Below the pieces are notes generated by a model. It saw only the letters and a list, made by a program, of their open reading frames with translations. It searched no databases and was not told the DNA's origin. Of a DNA stretch of 64,000 bases, positions 16,084 through 25,163 are shown in pieces. The translations under genes and the position numbers were made by a program. Each line of letters opens with the position of its first letter. Positions within the stretch are counted from its first letter, which is position 1. Origin of the DNA: Ruegeria arenilitoris (GTDB lineage: Bacteria > Pseudomonadota > Alphaproteobacteria > Rhodobacterales > Rhodobacteraceae); NCBI RefSeq assembly GCF_013031355.1, contig NZ_WPZO01000002.1, forward strand, positions 62,001 to 126,000, read 5' to 3'.

Positions 16084-17229
16084 ATGACACTGTTCCAAGA
16101 TCTGATTGACCGGCTGACCGGTCATCAACGGCTGACCCTGACCGAGACCCAGCGGATGCTGGTCCTGCGCAACGGGGTGTTTGATGCAATCCTCGGCCCC
16201 GGGAAACACCGGCTGCCGCGCAAGGATGTGCTGACCGAGCTGCACAATCTGGAGAAGCTCTTTTTCGTGTCGCCCTATGAGCGGGCGCTGATGCAGAACC
16301 GGCCCGAGCTGGCCGCCAGGCATCTGACCGAGTACAGGGCCGGGCCTGACGAAGTTCTGGTTCTGCTTCGGGACGGGGCGCCTGTTCGGGTGCTGAACCC
16401 CGAAGTCCGAGCGCTGGTCTGGAAAGCTGCGGGGCCCTGGGAGGTCGAGCATCACGCGCTGACTGAAACCATGGCCGTTCCCAAAGCAGTCGCGCAGCGG
16501 CTGGTGCGGGCCGGGCTGCGGCTGAACCTGACGCAGGTCGAGGTTGCCGAAGGGCATACCGGGCTGTTGACGGTTGACGGGGTACTGGTGGATCAGCTGG
16601 CCCCGGGTGCGCACGCCTTCTGGAAAGTCGGGCGGAACGTCGAGGTCAAGCAGATCGACCTGCGGCAACGCACCCATGAGGTGACAGGGCAGGAGATCCT
16701 GACCAAAGACCGGGTGACTATCCGGGTCAACCTCAGCGCTGATTACCGGGTCGTTGATCCGGTCACGGCGGTGGGGGCGGTCAAGGACTTCGACCAGGCC
16801 CTGCATCGGGCGCTGCAACTGGCGTTCCGGAAGACCTTGGGGGCGATGACACTGGACAGGCTTCTGGCCGAAAAGGTGACCGTCGACACCGAGGCTGCGG
16901 ATCGGGTGCGGACACAGATGGCCGGGATCGGTATCGAAGTGGGTGAGATCGCGTTGAAAGACGTCATCCTGCCCGGTGAGATGCGGGAGATCCTGACCGC
17001 CGTGGTCGCCGCCGAGAAGCAGGCCGAAGCCAATGTTATCCGGCGGCGGGAAGAAACCAACGCCACGCGGTCCCTGCTGAACACCGCGAAGGTGATGGCG
17101 GAAAACCCGGTGATGCTGCGGCTGAAAGAACTGGAAGCGCTGGAAACCATCGCCGGAAAGGTCGAGCGGTTGACGGTCCACAACGGGACCGAAGGTCTGA
17201 TGTCCGACCTTGTCAAACTGCGGGAGTGA
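16084..17229 (+). CDS. Slipin family SPFH/band 7 protein
   Basis: The 381-residue protein has an SPFH (stomatin/prohibitin) domain at roughly residues 140-320: VAEGHTGLLTVDGVLVDQLAPGAHAFW, then QEILTKDRVTIRVNLSADYRVVDP and AMTLDRLL. An alanine/glutamate-rich helix (AAEKQAEANVIRRREETNATRSLL) typical of slipins follows. The first 130 residues look like a degenerate second band-7 module (LVLRNGVFDAILGPGKHRLP). No obvious membrane anchor is present. SPFH proteins build oligomeric membrane-associated platforms. In some bacteria slipin genes lie with RNA-repair genes and tRNA-like RNAs; here the tRNA-like pair lies 400 bases upstream on the same strand. Confidence 0.88.
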   Translation: MTLFQDLIDRLTGHQRLTLTETQRMLVLRNGVFDAILGPGKHRLPRKDVLTELHNLEKLFFVSPYERALMQNRPELAARHLTEYRAGPDEVLVLLRDGAPVRVLNPEVRALVWKAAGPWEVEHHALTETMAVPKAVAQRLVRAGLRLNLTQVEVAEGHTGLLTVDGVLVDQLAPGAHAFWKVGRNVEVKQIDLRQRTHEVTGQEILTKDRVTIRVNLSADYRVVDPVTAVGAVKDFDQALHRALQLAFRKTLGAMTLDRLLAEKVTVDTEAADRVRTQMAGIGIEVGEIALKDVILPGEMREILTAVVAAEKQAEANVIRRREETNATRSLLNTAKVMAENPVMLRLKELEALETIAGKVERLTVHNGTEGLMSDLVKLRE

Positions 17230-17240
17230 TCCCGAATAAG

Positions 17241-17268
17241 GGCCGGTCCGGGCTACCCCGGGCCGGTC
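17241..17268 (+). terminator. Hairpin terminator after the slipin gene
   Basis: A 12-bp stem (GGCCGGTCCGGG with CCCGGGCCGGTC, two G-T pairs) around loop CTAC is followed by TGTCTATT. The T tract is weak. Confidence 0.55.
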
Positions 17269-17271
17269 TGT

Positions 17272-17646
17272 CTATTCCACAACCGCGTGTTCGGTCAGCA
17301 GCCGCAGCGGCACCACGTCCAGCGCGCGCTGATGGGTGGCCTCAAGATGCACCTTTGGGGCACAGCCTTCGTCATGGGCCTGCAGAAAGCGCCCGGCGCA
17401 CAGGCACCAGCTGTCACCGGGGTTCAAGCCGGGAAAGTTGAACTCGGGGCGAGGGGTGCTCAGGTCGTTTCCGACATATTTGGAAAAGGCCAGAAACTCG
17501 GCCGTCATCACCGCGCAAACCGTATGGCTTCCCTGATCCTCAGGGCAGGTGTTGCAGGCCCCGTCGCGAAAGAACCCGGTCAGCGGATCACGGGAACATG
17601 GGGCGAGCACACCGCCCAACACATTGATGCTGTCCTGTTTTTCCAT
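17272..17646 (-). CDS. DUF2237 family protein
   Basis: The 124 residues match the DUF2237 family from end to end: NVLGGVLAPCSRDPLTGFFRD, PEDQGSHTVCAVMTAEFL, NDLSTPRPEFNFPGL, GDSWCLCAGRF and LEATHQRALDVVPL. Conserved cysteines (in ACNTC, TVCAV and WCLC) suggest metal binding or redox chemistry, but no function is established. It is predicted to be cytosolic. It follows the serine hydrolase gene on the same strand with nine bases between, so the two are probably one transcript. Confidence 0.88.
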   Translation of the reverse strand: MEKQDSINVLGGVLAPCSRDPLTGFFRDGACNTCPEDQGSHTVCAVMTAEFLAFSKYVGNDLSTPRPEFNFPGLNPGDSWCLCAGRFLQAHDEGCAPKVHLEATHQRALDVVPLRLLTEHAVVE

Positions 17647-17655
17647 ATCCCCACT

Positions 17656-18819
17656 TTACAGGCTTTGCGCGATTTTGCGGAATATTTCTATATTCCCTTC
17701 GTTCACGCCGTCATCGCGGAATTTCCGATCGGCACCGGTCGTCACGATCAGCACCCCGCGTGGCTGGTCGAAATAGATGTACTGACCATAAACGCCGCGC
17801 GCGAGGAACTCACCTTCGTGCGCGCCGACGGGGATCCACCATTGATAGCCGTACCCGATCTCGCCCGCCTCGGTCGGAGCGCTGGGCAGCACGGATTCGG
17901 CAATCCAGTCTGCGGGCACCAATTGCTGGCCATCAAGCTCTCCGTTTTGCAGGATCATTTGGCCGAAGCGGGCGAAATCGCGAGTAGTGAAATTGAGGCC
18001 ACCCAGAACAAAGGCGACCCCGGCACCATCGGTCACATAGTAGCCGTCATATTCCAGCCCCAGCGGCTGAATGATTTTTTCGGTCAGCAACTCGGTCACG
18101 CTGCGCCCGGTGGCGCCACGTATCACCATGCCGATGACATGGGTGTCGATGGAAACGTATTGCCATGTCTCGCCCGGGGCGACGAAGGTGTCCTGTAGCG
18201 AGGCTGCGAAGTCGTCCAACTCTCCGCCCAAGGCCACGACGCGGCCCATCCGGTTGATGTCAGAATTGGGATCGAAATAATCTTCGTTGAAGGTAACGCC
18301 GCTGGCCATGTTCAGCACGTTGCGGATCGTCGCGCCATCATAGGCCGTACCTGCCAGTTTCGGCGCATATTTCACCACCGGATCGTCCAGCGACTCGATA
18401 GCCCCTTCAGCCAGCAGGACGCCGAACAGAGCCGAAAGGTAGCTCTTGGCAACCGACCATGAAATTCGCCGATCCTCGGGGGTCGTGCCCAGATAGTATT
18501 CTTCGAACCGGATCTGCCCGTCCTGCATCACCAGCAGAGAGGTCACCGCCCGGTCGTCAATCCATTGGTCGGTGCCGTCGGGCAGGTCAAAACCGGGGCC
18601 ATAGGGCAGTTCCCAGGTCGGGCCATCGCCGCGCGGCAGATCGACCGTCAGAAAAGCCTCATTCATATGAGAGAAATTGTGGACGATCTTTTCTTCGGAA
18701 AACAATGAGTTCACGGCCATCAACCGCTGAAGCTCTTCGCGTTTCCAGAATCCGACAACAACTGCGGCCAGCACCAGCATCAGCAGGATGCGCAGCACCC
18801 ACTTGAACAGAGCTTTCAT
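17656..18819 (-). CDS. Beta-lactamase-family serine hydrolase (class C type)
   Basis: The 387-residue protein has an N-terminal membrane anchor (residues 8-24) and a periplasmic serine hydrolase domain. The nucleophile motif SxxK is Ser122-Val-Ala-Lys125 in RISWSVAKSYLSAL. A tyrosine-containing element, TWQYVSIDTHVIG, follows near the middle, with GYGYQWW near the end. Such proteins include esterases, D-aminopeptidases and 6-aminohexanoate-dimer hydrolase-like enzymes; true beta-lactam resistance is unlikely. The substrate is not predictable. Confidence 0.88.
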   Translation of the reverse strand: MKALFKWVLRILLMLVLAAVVVGFWKREELQRLMAVNSLFSEEKIVHNFSHMNEAFLTVDLPRGDGPTWELPYGPGFDLPDGTDQWIDDRAVTSLLVMQDGQIRFEEYYLGTTPEDRRISWSVAKSYLSALFGVLLAEGAIESLDDPVVKYAPKLAGTAYDGATIRNVLNMASGVTFNEDYFDPNSDINRMGRVVALGGELDDFAASLQDTFVAPGETWQYVSIDTHVIGMVIRGATGRSVTELLTEKIIQPLGLEYDGYYVTDGAGVAFVLGGLNFTTRDFARFGQMILQNGELDGQQLVPADWIAESVLPSAPTEAGEIGYGYQWWIPVGAHEGEFLARGVYGQYIYFDQPRGVLIVTTGADRKFRDDGVNEGNIEIFRKIAQSL

Positions 18820-18901
18820 CTATCGCCTCCCGTATCCCTGCCACATTGGAACCCGCCCGATGTGGTTTCGCAATTGGGACGTTACGGCAAGGTCAGCAGC
18901 C

Positions 18902-19582
18902 TTATTTAAACTTGTCCAGCAGCTTTTGCATGGCCGAGCGTTCGTCGACCTCGGGTTCCGGCGCGGGGGTGGCGTCCGGCTTCAACGTTTTAGCCGGGGA
19001 TTTCGAAGACCGCGGCGGTGCGGTACGCAGGGCGACCGCGTTCATGAACTTGCCGCTTTCCCCATCGGCCAGATGCCCAGCGCCGTCCGACACACCCCGC
19101 AGCACATCGTCCAGCCAATCGGCATCAGCCTTGGCAAAATCGCTCAGGACATAGGGAGAGACCATCTCCTTCCGCCCCGGATGTCCGATCCCCAGACGCA
19201 CCCGGTCATAGGCGGGGCTGATATGCTCGTGGATCGAACGCAGCCCGTTATGCCCGGCATGTCCGCCGCCTGCCTTGACGCGCACCTTGCCGGGGGCGAG
19301 GTCCAATTCGTCATGAAAGACGGTCACGTCGGTTGAATCCAGCTTGTAGAAGCGCGTCGCTTCGCCCACCGATTGGCCAGAGCGGTTCATGAATGTCTGC
19401 GGCTTGATCAACAACACTTTTTCGCCGCCCAGACGCCCCTCGGCGATTTCGGCCTGAAACTTGGATTTCCACGGGCCAAAGCCGTGATCCTCGGCAATTC
19501 GGTCCACGGCCATAAATCCGATATTGTGCCGGTTGCGGGCGTATTTCGATCCCGGGTTCCCCAATCCGACAAATAGTTTCAT
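18902..19582 (-). CDS. pth: Peptidyl-tRNA hydrolase
   Basis: Pth frees tRNA from peptidyl-tRNA that drops off ribosomes. The 226 residues begin [23 protein letters not shown], with the conserved Asn9 and catalytic His19. [41 protein letters not shown] and [10 protein letters not shown] follow. A 35-40 residue proline/alanine-rich extension ending [12 protein letters not shown] makes it longer than the Escherichia coli enzyme, as is common in alphaproteobacteria. It follows rplY on the same strand, the standard arrangement. Confidence 0.96.
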   Translation of the reverse strand: MKLFVGLGNPGSKYARNRHNIGFMAVDRIAEDHGFGPWKSKFQAEIAEGRLGGEKVLLIKPQTFMNRSGQSVGEATRFYKLDSTDVTVFHDELDLAPGKVRVKAGGGHAGHNGLRSIHEHISPAYDRVRLGIGHPGRKEMVSPYVLSDFAKADADWLDDVLRGVSDGAGHLADGESGKFMNAVALRTAPPRSSKSPAKTLKPDATPAPEPEVDERSAMQKLLDKFK

Positions 19583-19656
19583 AGTCTCGTCCTTGTGCGA
19601 TGCATGGGGTTGATGACACGGAATGCCACCGCTTTTCTAGCCCGGCCAGCAAAAGA

Positions 19657-19684
19657 AAACGGGGCTCGAACCCGAGCCCCGTTT
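19657..19684 (-). terminator. Intrinsic terminator after rplY
   Basis: A perfect 12-bp stem, AAACGGGGCTCG with CGAGCCCCGTTT, has a 4-base loop. Read on the minus strand it is followed by TCTTTT. It separates rplY from pth. Confidence 0.85.
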
Positions 19685-19709
19685 CCAAATCCGAAAAGAA
19701 GATCCGGAC

Positions 19710-20363
19710 TTATTCTTCTGCGGCTTCCTGACCGACGACTTCAACCTCGTCTGCAGCCACTTCTTCACCTTCCTCATCGTCGCTGGACGACAGGCCGGTC
19801 GGGGCCGAGATGTTCGCGATCACGAAATCGCGGTCGATGGTCGGTTTGGTACCTGCGGGCAGATCAACGGACGAGATGGTCACAACGTCGTTGATGTTCA
19901 GACCGGTCAGATCAACGGTGATCTTCTCAGGAATGTCACCGGCGGTGCACATCAGTTCGACTTCCGGACGGACAACGGTCAGAACGCCACCCTTCTTGAT
20001 GCCGGGTGCTTCTTCTTCGTTGACGAACTCAACGGGGATGAACAGCGCGATCTTGGTGGTCCGACGCAGGCGCATCAGGTCCAGGTGGGTCGGCAGGTCT
20101 TTGACAACGTCACGCTGAACGTCGCGGCAGATGACGCGGACGTCTTCGTGGCCTTCAACCTTCAGGTTCCACAGGGTCGACTTGAACCGGCCTGCTTTCA
20201 GGCTCTTGAACAGGACGTTGAACGGGATCTGGATCGGCAGCGGCTCTTTGTCACCACCAAAAACAATGCCCGGAACCATGCCGTCGCGGCGTGCTTGACG
20301 AGCGGCGCCCTTGCCTGTCCCCGTCCGTTCCAGAGCTACGAGATCAGGAATCTCACCAGCCAT
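19710..20363 (-). CDS. rplY: 50S ribosomal protein L25/general stress protein Ctc
   Basis: L25 binds 5S rRNA in the large subunit. The 217 residues form the long, two-domain Ctc/TL5 version: the N-terminal L25 domain ([37 protein letters not shown]) and a C-terminal beta domain with [20 protein letters not shown] very acidic tail ([14 protein letters not shown]) ends the protein. I chose the ATG at 20363 because GGAG lies seven bases upstream and the longer frame adds residues that do not look conserved. Confidence 0.95.
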   Translation of the reverse strand: MAGEIPDLVALERTGTGKGAARQARRDGMVPGIVFGGDKEPLPIQIPFNVLFKSLKAGRFKSTLWNLKVEGHEDVRVICRDVQRDVVKDLPTHLDLMRLRRTTKIALFIPVEFVNEEEAPGIKKGGVLTVVRPEVELMCTAGDIPEKITVDLTGLNINDVVTISSVDLPAGTKPTIDRDFVIANISAPTGLSSSDDEEGEEVAADEVEVVGQEAAEE

Positions 20364-20485
20364 GATATATCTCCAAATGTTAGGGCGGGCATCCTCCAAG
20401 GCTGTATGCCCGCGTGAAGCCGCGTCCTTAGCTTGATTCATTGGATTTGGAAAGGGCTTTTTGACCTTTTGTTTTTAAGGCCAAG

Positions 20486-21652
20486 TCAGTCCTGCCAGCG
20501 GCCGCCGAAGTCTTCGGGGATCAGCAAGTTATGCCGCCCCAGATCGCCAACGTTACGTTCGCCGCACAACGCCATCGTGGTGTCCAGTTCCTTGTGGATG
20601 ACGTCCAGTGCCGTCGTCACACCTTTCTGCCCCATTGCGCCCAGCCCATAGACAAAAGCACGGCCGATATAGGTGCCTTTGGCGCCCAATGCGACGGCTT
20701 TCAGAACGTCCTGACCAGATCGGATGCCGCTGTCCAGATGAACCTCGATATCACCGCCGACCGCGTCCATGATCTGCGGCAGCATACGGATGGAGCTGAG
20801 CGCGCCGTCCAACTGCCGCCCGCCGTGGTTCGACACGACGATGGCATCGGCACCCAGCTTTGCGGCCATCTTGGCGTCGTCTGCATCCAGAATGCCCTTA
20901 AGGATTACCTTCCCGCCCCATTGTTCCATCAGCTTTTCGACCTTGCTCCAATCAAGGCTGGGGTCGAATTGTTCGGCCGTCCATGCGCCAAGTGAGGAGG
21001 CGTCCGAGATACCCTCGACGTGACCGACGATATTGCCGAACTCGCGCCGCTTTGCGCCCAGCATCTCGATGCCCCACGACCACTTGGTCGCAAGGTTCGC
21101 GATGGTTTTCGCCGTCAGTTTTGGCGGGGCGGACAGGCCGTTTTTCAGGTCCTTGTGGCGCTGACCCAGGATCTGCAGGTCCAGCGTGATCACCAAGGCC
21201 GAACATTTGGCATCCTTGGCGCGCTGGATCAGGCGGCTGACGTAGTCCTGATCCTTCATCGTATAAAGCTGAAACCAGAATGGTTTCGTCGTGTGCTCGG
21301 CCACATCCTCGATCGAGTTGATCGACATGGTGGACAGGGTAAAGGGCACACCAAACTCTTCGGCGGCTTTGGCGGCCTTCATCTCGCCATCCGCGTGCTG
21401 CATACCCGTCAACCCGACCGGGGCCAGCGCAACAGGCATCGTGACATCCTCTCCGATCATCTGAGAAGCGGTCGAGCGTCCGGCCATGTCCACCGCCACC
21501 CGTTGGCGCAGGCGAATATCTGAGAAGTCCCAGCTGTTGTCGCGGAAGGTCTGCTCGGTCCAGCTGCCGCTTTCGGCGTAGTCGTAGAACATCCGCGGGA
21601 CACGACGTTCATAGATGCGTCGCAGGTCTTCGATGGTGGTGATTACGGGCAT
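20486..21652 (-). CDS. lldD: FMN-dependent alpha-hydroxy-acid dehydrogenase (L-lactate dehydrogenase-like)
   Basis: The 388-residue TIM-barrel flavoprotein oxidises an L-2-hydroxy acid, most likely L-lactate, and passes electrons to the respiratory chain. Visible signatures are RMFYDYAESGSWTE, PVALAPVGLTGM, FWFQLYTMKD, VITLDLQILGQRHKD and the active-site block SNHGGRQLDG. IEVHLDSGIRSGQDVLKA binds phosphate of FMN. Glycolate or other hydroxy acids are possible substrates. It stands alone between rplY and the trpA terminator. Confidence 0.88.
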   Translation of the reverse strand: MPVITTIEDLRRIYERRVPRMFYDYAESGSWTEQTFRDNSWDFSDIRLRQRVAVDMAGRSTASQMIGEDVTMPVALAPVGLTGMQHADGEMKAAKAAEEFGVPFTLSTMSINSIEDVAEHTTKPFWFQLYTMKDQDYVSRLIQRAKDAKCSALVITLDLQILGQRHKDLKNGLSAPPKLTAKTIANLATKWSWGIEMLGAKRREFGNIVGHVEGISDASSLGAWTAEQFDPSLDWSKVEKLMEQWGGKVILKGILDADDAKMAAKLGADAIVVSNHGGRQLDGALSSIRMLPQIMDAVGGDIEVHLDSGIRSGQDVLKAVALGAKGTYIGRAFVYGLGAMGQKGVTTALDVIHKELDTTMALCGERNVGDLGRHNLLIPEDFGGRWQD

Positions 21653-21728
21653 GGGGCCGCGCCTTTGGTTGAGTGGTCAAGTATTTCTAATGGGGCATTC
21701 GGCACGGCGCAATCGGCTGCAGGCAAGA

Positions 21729-21765
21729 AAAAACCGCAGCAGGCCAGTTGCTTGCTGCGGTTTTT
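21729..21765 (-). terminator. Intrinsic terminator after trpA
   Basis: AAAAACCGCAGCA pairs with TGCTGCGGTTTTT (21753-21765). On the minus strand the stem is followed by a T run, placing it just after the trpA stop. Confidence 0.85.
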
Positions 21766-21788
21766 CGAATGGGTTCACTGCTGAACGA

Positions 21789-22580
21789 TCAGGCGGAATG
21801 CGCGCCGTCTGCCAATGATTTCACAAAGTCCAGAACTTCGGTCACGGGTTTGCCTGCCGCGATTTGGCTGACAATGGCCGAACCGACCACGGCGCCATCG
21901 GCAACGCTGGCGATGGCCTTGGACTTCTCGGGCGTGTTGATGCCAAAGCCCACGATCACGGGCAGGTCGGTTGCGGATTTGATCCGGGCGACTTCGGGGC
22001 CGACATTCGTGGCCTGCGCTTCGGCCGCACCGGTGATGCCGGTGATCGAGACGTAATACACAAAGCCCGAGGTGTTCTGAAGCACACGAGGCAGGCGTTT
22101 GTCGTCGGTGGTTGGGGTCGCCAGACGGATGAAGTTCAGCCCCGCCGCCTGAGCGGGCAGGCACAGCTCTTCGTCTTCTTCCGGCGGCAGGTCCACCACG
22201 ATCAGCCCGTCGATGCCTGCGGCTTGAGCGTCGGCAAGAAACTTGTCTACGCCGCGACTGTAGATTGGGTTGTAGTAGCCCATCAGAACGATCGGGGTTG
22301 TGTCGTCGGTTTCGCGAAACGCGCGCGCCAGATCCAAAGTGCGCTGCAGGGTCATGCCCCCGTCCAGTGCGCGTTGACCGGCGGCTTGAATGGTCGGGCC
22401 ATCCGCCATCGGATCGGTAAAGGGCAGACCCAGTTCGATCACATCCACACCAGCACCGGGCAGGCCTTTCACAATCTCAAGCGAGGTGTCGAAATCGGGG
22501 TCGCCGGCCATGATATAGGCAACAAAGGCCTTTTTTCCTTCGGCTTTCAGGGCGGCGAACTTGGCATCGATACGGGTCAT
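21789..22580 (-). CDS. trpA: Tryptophan synthase alpha subunit
   Basis: TrpA cleaves indole-3-glycerol phosphate to indole for TrpB. The 263-residue barrel has Glu49 and Asp60 in [16 protein letters not shown], matching the known catalytic pair, plus [32 protein letters not shown] and [10 protein letters not shown] chose ATG 22580 (MTRIDAKF) since AAGGA lies six bases before it; an ATG at 22595 is less likely. It is unlinked to trpB, which lies 6.5 kb away on the other strand. Confidence 0.96.
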   Translation of the reverse strand: MTRIDAKFAALKAEGKKAFVAYIMAGDPDFDTSLEIVKGLPGAGVDVIELGLPFTDPMADGPTIQAAGQRALDGGMTLQRTLDLARAFRETDDTTPIVLMGYYNPIYSRGVDKFLADAQAAGIDGLIVVDLPPEEDEELCLPAQAAGLNFIRLATPTTDDKRLPRVLQNTSGFVYYVSITGITGAAEAQATNVGPEVARIKSATDLPVIVGFGINTPEKSKAIASVADGAVVGSAIVSQIAAGKPVTEVLDFVKSLADGAHSA

Positions 22581-22658
22581 CTGCAGTCCTTGCATTCAGG
22601 TTTGAACCTGATGTGCAGAAACTTTGCCCAGAAATCAATCCCGCCGGGTCAGATTGCC

Positions 22659-23144
22659 TCAGAACTGGTAGTGGTATCGCAGTAGGGCCGAGTTGACACC
22701 GGGGTTTTCGTTATTCGTGCTGGCGTTGGATTTGTGGGTGATTGCAAAGGATATCCTGTTGCCGTTATCCAGAGTGTACCCGAGACCCAGCAGGCTGCGG
22801 ATCTGGAACTCTCCGCCGAGATCGTTCAGGTCGTCGCTATGGGAAAAGTATCCCGGCATAATACTGCCTTCGACGAACCAACGATCAGCAAAAGTGTAAT
22901 AGCCGATCAGCCCGATACCGATATGGATATTGCTTGCGGTATCCAAGGTCAGCGCACCGCCCCAGGTGGCGGAAAAACGGGTGGCTTCGTGAAACGGGCG
23001 GTGATGGTATTCAAGCGCGAATACGGCTTCGTCATCTGCTTCGCTGTCGGAAAAATCCGAGTATCCGGCGCCAAAGACAAGGGATTGAGCCTGCGCTGTC
23101 TGGGCGGCCAGCAGCAGCGCAAGGGTCACAATAATTTTCTTCAT
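22659..23144 (-). CDS. PagL-like acyloxyacyl hydrolase (lipid A 3-O-deacylase family)
   Basis: The 161-residue product has a signal peptide ([20 protein letters not shown]) and alternating amphipathic strands ending in YHYQF, a terminal aromatic residue typical of outer-membrane barrels. THKSNAS near residue 137 matches the His-x-Ser-Asn active site of PagL (His137, Ser139). The third member of the PagL triad, a Glu about 12 residues on, reads Asn151 here (NPGVNS), so activity is uncertain. ATG 23153 is an alternative start. The family trims an acyl chain from lipid A in the outer membrane. Confidence 0.72.
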   Translation of the reverse strand: MKKIIVTLALLLAAQTAQAQSLVFGAGYSDFSDSEADDEAVFALEYHHRPFHEATRFSATWGGALTLDTASNIHIGIGLIGYYTFADRWFVEGSIMPGYFSHSDDLNDLGGEFQIRSLLGLGYTLDNGNRISFAITHKSNASTNNENPGVNSALLRYHYQF

Positions 23145-23343
23145 GCCTACCATTCACTATTTGTTTGTTCGCAACGTTCTATGTGTCGATCTTAGAGTGC
23201 GGTTTCAAATCCGGGCAAGCCGCCAAGCGATGAACATTTTTGTGATGTTGCAGTTTGGACTTGGCCAGGCTGCGCGTAGTCTGGCTTGCGCATTGACCCG
23301 GACCTGCATAGAAGCACCCCTCGAATGGCATCAGGAGACCGTC

Positions 23344-24441
23344 ATGGGCTTTAAAATGGGAATCGTGGGTTTGCCGAATGTGGGCAAGTCGACCCTCTTC
23401 AATGCGCTGACCAAAACCGCAGCCGCGCAGGCAGCGAATTTCCCGTTCTGCACGATCGAACCCAACGTGGGCGATGTTGCTGTGCCTGATGACCGTCTGG
23501 ATAAACTCGCGGCGATTGCGTCGTCGAAGCAGATCATTCCCACGCGCATGACCTTCGTGGATATCGCCGGTCTGGTGAAAGGGGCCTCGAAGGGTGAGGG
23601 GCTGGGCAACCAGTTTCTGGCCAACATCCGTGAGACTGACGCCATTGCCCATGTGCTGCGCTGTTTCGAAGATGGCGACGTAACCCATGTCGACGGTCGC
23701 GTTGATCCGGTGGCCGATGCCGACACCATCGAGACCGAGTTGATGCTGGCCGATCTGGAAAGCATCGAAAAGCGCCGCGCCAATTTGGTGCGCAAGCTGA
23801 AGGGAAACGACAAGGAAGCCCAGCAGCAGGATCGCCTGCTGGCCGAAGCGCAAGCGATGCTGGAAAACGGCAAACCCGCGCGTCTGGTCGAGGTCTCGGA
23901 CGAGGACGCCAAGGCTTGGAAAATGCTGCAGCTGCTGACCACCAAGCCGGTGCTCTATGTCTGCAACGTGTCCGAGGAAGAGGCCGCCGAGGGCAACGAG
24001 TATTCAGCCAAAGTTGCCGAGATGGCAGCGGCGCAAGGCAACGCGCATGTCATCATCAGCGCCAAGATCGAAGAAGAGATCAGCCTGCTGGAAGACGAAG
24101 AAGCGCAGATGTTCCTGGAGGAGATGGGTCTGGAAGAGCCTGGCCTCGATCGCCTGATCCGCGCTGGTTACGACCTGCTCAAGCTGGAAACCTACTTCAC
24201 CGTCGGTCCGAAAGAGGCCCGCGCCTGGACCATCCGCACAGGTACCGCCGCGCCGCAGGCCGCTGGCGTCATCCACGGTGATTTCGAAAAAGGCTTCATC
24301 CGGGCCGAGACCATCGCCTATGACGACTACATCGCTGCCAATGGCGAACAGGGCGCCAAAGAGGCTGGCAAGATGCGGGCCGAGGGCAAGGGTTACGTCG
24401 TCAAAGACGGCGATGTGATGCACTTCCTGTTCAACACCTGA
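23344..24441 (+). CDS. ychF: Ribosome-binding ATPase YchF (Obg-like)
   Basis: The 365 residues show the G1 loop [15 protein letters not shown], the switch region [22 protein letters not shown] and the variant G4 YVCNVSEEE, characteristic of YchF/OLA1, which prefers ATP. A coiled-coil insert ([14 protein letters not shown]) and a C-terminal TGS domain ([19 protein letters not shown]) follow. I chose ATG 23344 because AGGAG precedes it and the upstream 67 residues of the open frame do not resemble the family. Confidence 0.96.
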   Translation: MGFKMGIVGLPNVGKSTLFNALTKTAAAQAANFPFCTIEPNVGDVAVPDDRLDKLAAIASSKQIIPTRMTFVDIAGLVKGASKGEGLGNQFLANIRETDAIAHVLRCFEDGDVTHVDGRVDPVADADTIETELMLADLESIEKRRANLVRKLKGNDKEAQQQDRLLAEAQAMLENGKPARLVEVSDEDAKAWKMLQLLTTKPVLYVCNVSEEEAAEGNEYSAKVAEMAAAQGNAHVIISAKIEEEISLLEDEEAQMFLEEMGLEEPGLDRLIRAGYDLLKLETYFTVGPKEARAWTIRTGTAAPQAAGVIHGDFEKGFIRAETIAYDDYIAANGEQGAKEAGKMRAEGKGYVVKDGDVMHFLFNT

Positions 24442-24494
24442 GCAATGCTGGAGCGCCTGGTTAAATTAAGCCGGGCGCAACTGGGCCTGTGGCG

Positions 24495-25007
24495 CTAGTT
24501 ACCCACGCCAAGCTCGTGCCGTAACGTGAAGTAGTCCCAAACGACCCAGCTTTCCGCAATCTTTCCGTTGGCGATCCGGTCGATCTGAACTCCGGTCCAG
24601 TCTACTTGTTTGCCGGAGGCGGGTTGGCCGAGGTAGGCCCCCTTCTGTGTCCCATAGAAACGCCAATGGGTTGATACGCGGTCGCCTTCGGAAACCTGTC
24701 CAAAAATCTCGACTTTCAGATCGGGAAAGGCCTTGTGGTTTTCCGCGACAATGCTGGCCCAAGTCGACAAATCGATGCTCCCGGTGCCGCCAGTGGCCAA
24801 AGGTGCCTGATGGTTTTGATACCCTGCCGCGAATATTGACTCGTCAATCGTGGACTCTGCCGCCCACATCTCAACGGCTTGTCGAGAAAGGTCTTTTGCT
24901 GCGGAATTGTCAGTTTGTTTTGCCATCACACTTCCTCCTGTGGCTAAGAGCATCACAATCGTTAGTGCCCAAATGCGCGTGACCAATCTGATATACATTC
25001 TGGCCAT
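24495..25007 (-). CDS. Secreted SnoaL-like polyketide cyclase-fold protein
   Basis: The 170-residue product has an N-terminal signal or anchor (MARMYIRLVTRIWALTIVM) and a SnoaL-like domain: ATGGTGSIDLSTWASIVAENHKAFPDL, VSEGDRVSTHWRFYGTQKG, GKQVDWTGVQIDRIANGKIAESWVVWDYF. That is the ester-cyclase/NTF2-like pattern. The real substrate is unknown. I chose ATG 25007 because GGAGGAGG lies just upstream. The gene is transcribed divergently from the LysR gene, which may control it. Confidence 0.78.
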   Translation of the reverse strand: MARMYIRLVTRIWALTIVMLLATGGSVMAKQTDNSAAKDLSRQAVEMWAAESTIDESIFAAGYQNHQAPLATGGTGSIDLSTWASIVAENHKAFPDLKVEIFGQVSEGDRVSTHWRFYGTQKGAYLGQPASGKQVDWTGVQIDRIANGKIAESWVVWDYFTLRHELGVGN

Positions 25008-25163
25008 TGACCTCCTCCGTCCGCCATGCCGAATTCGGGCAGGATAACGTGCTCGGCTTGATTGGGGAAATTTCACCTTTCGGCAGGTCGAAGCGTAACA
25101 ATAACTTTCACCGAACTGGAAACGCGCTATCCTGCGTTTCTGGCTTCAAGAAGAAATCATGGC

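Noticed and set aside
24452..24479. Hairpin GCGCCTGG/CCGGGCGC after ychF as a terminator
   Set aside because: No T run follows on either strand, so intrinsic termination is not supported.
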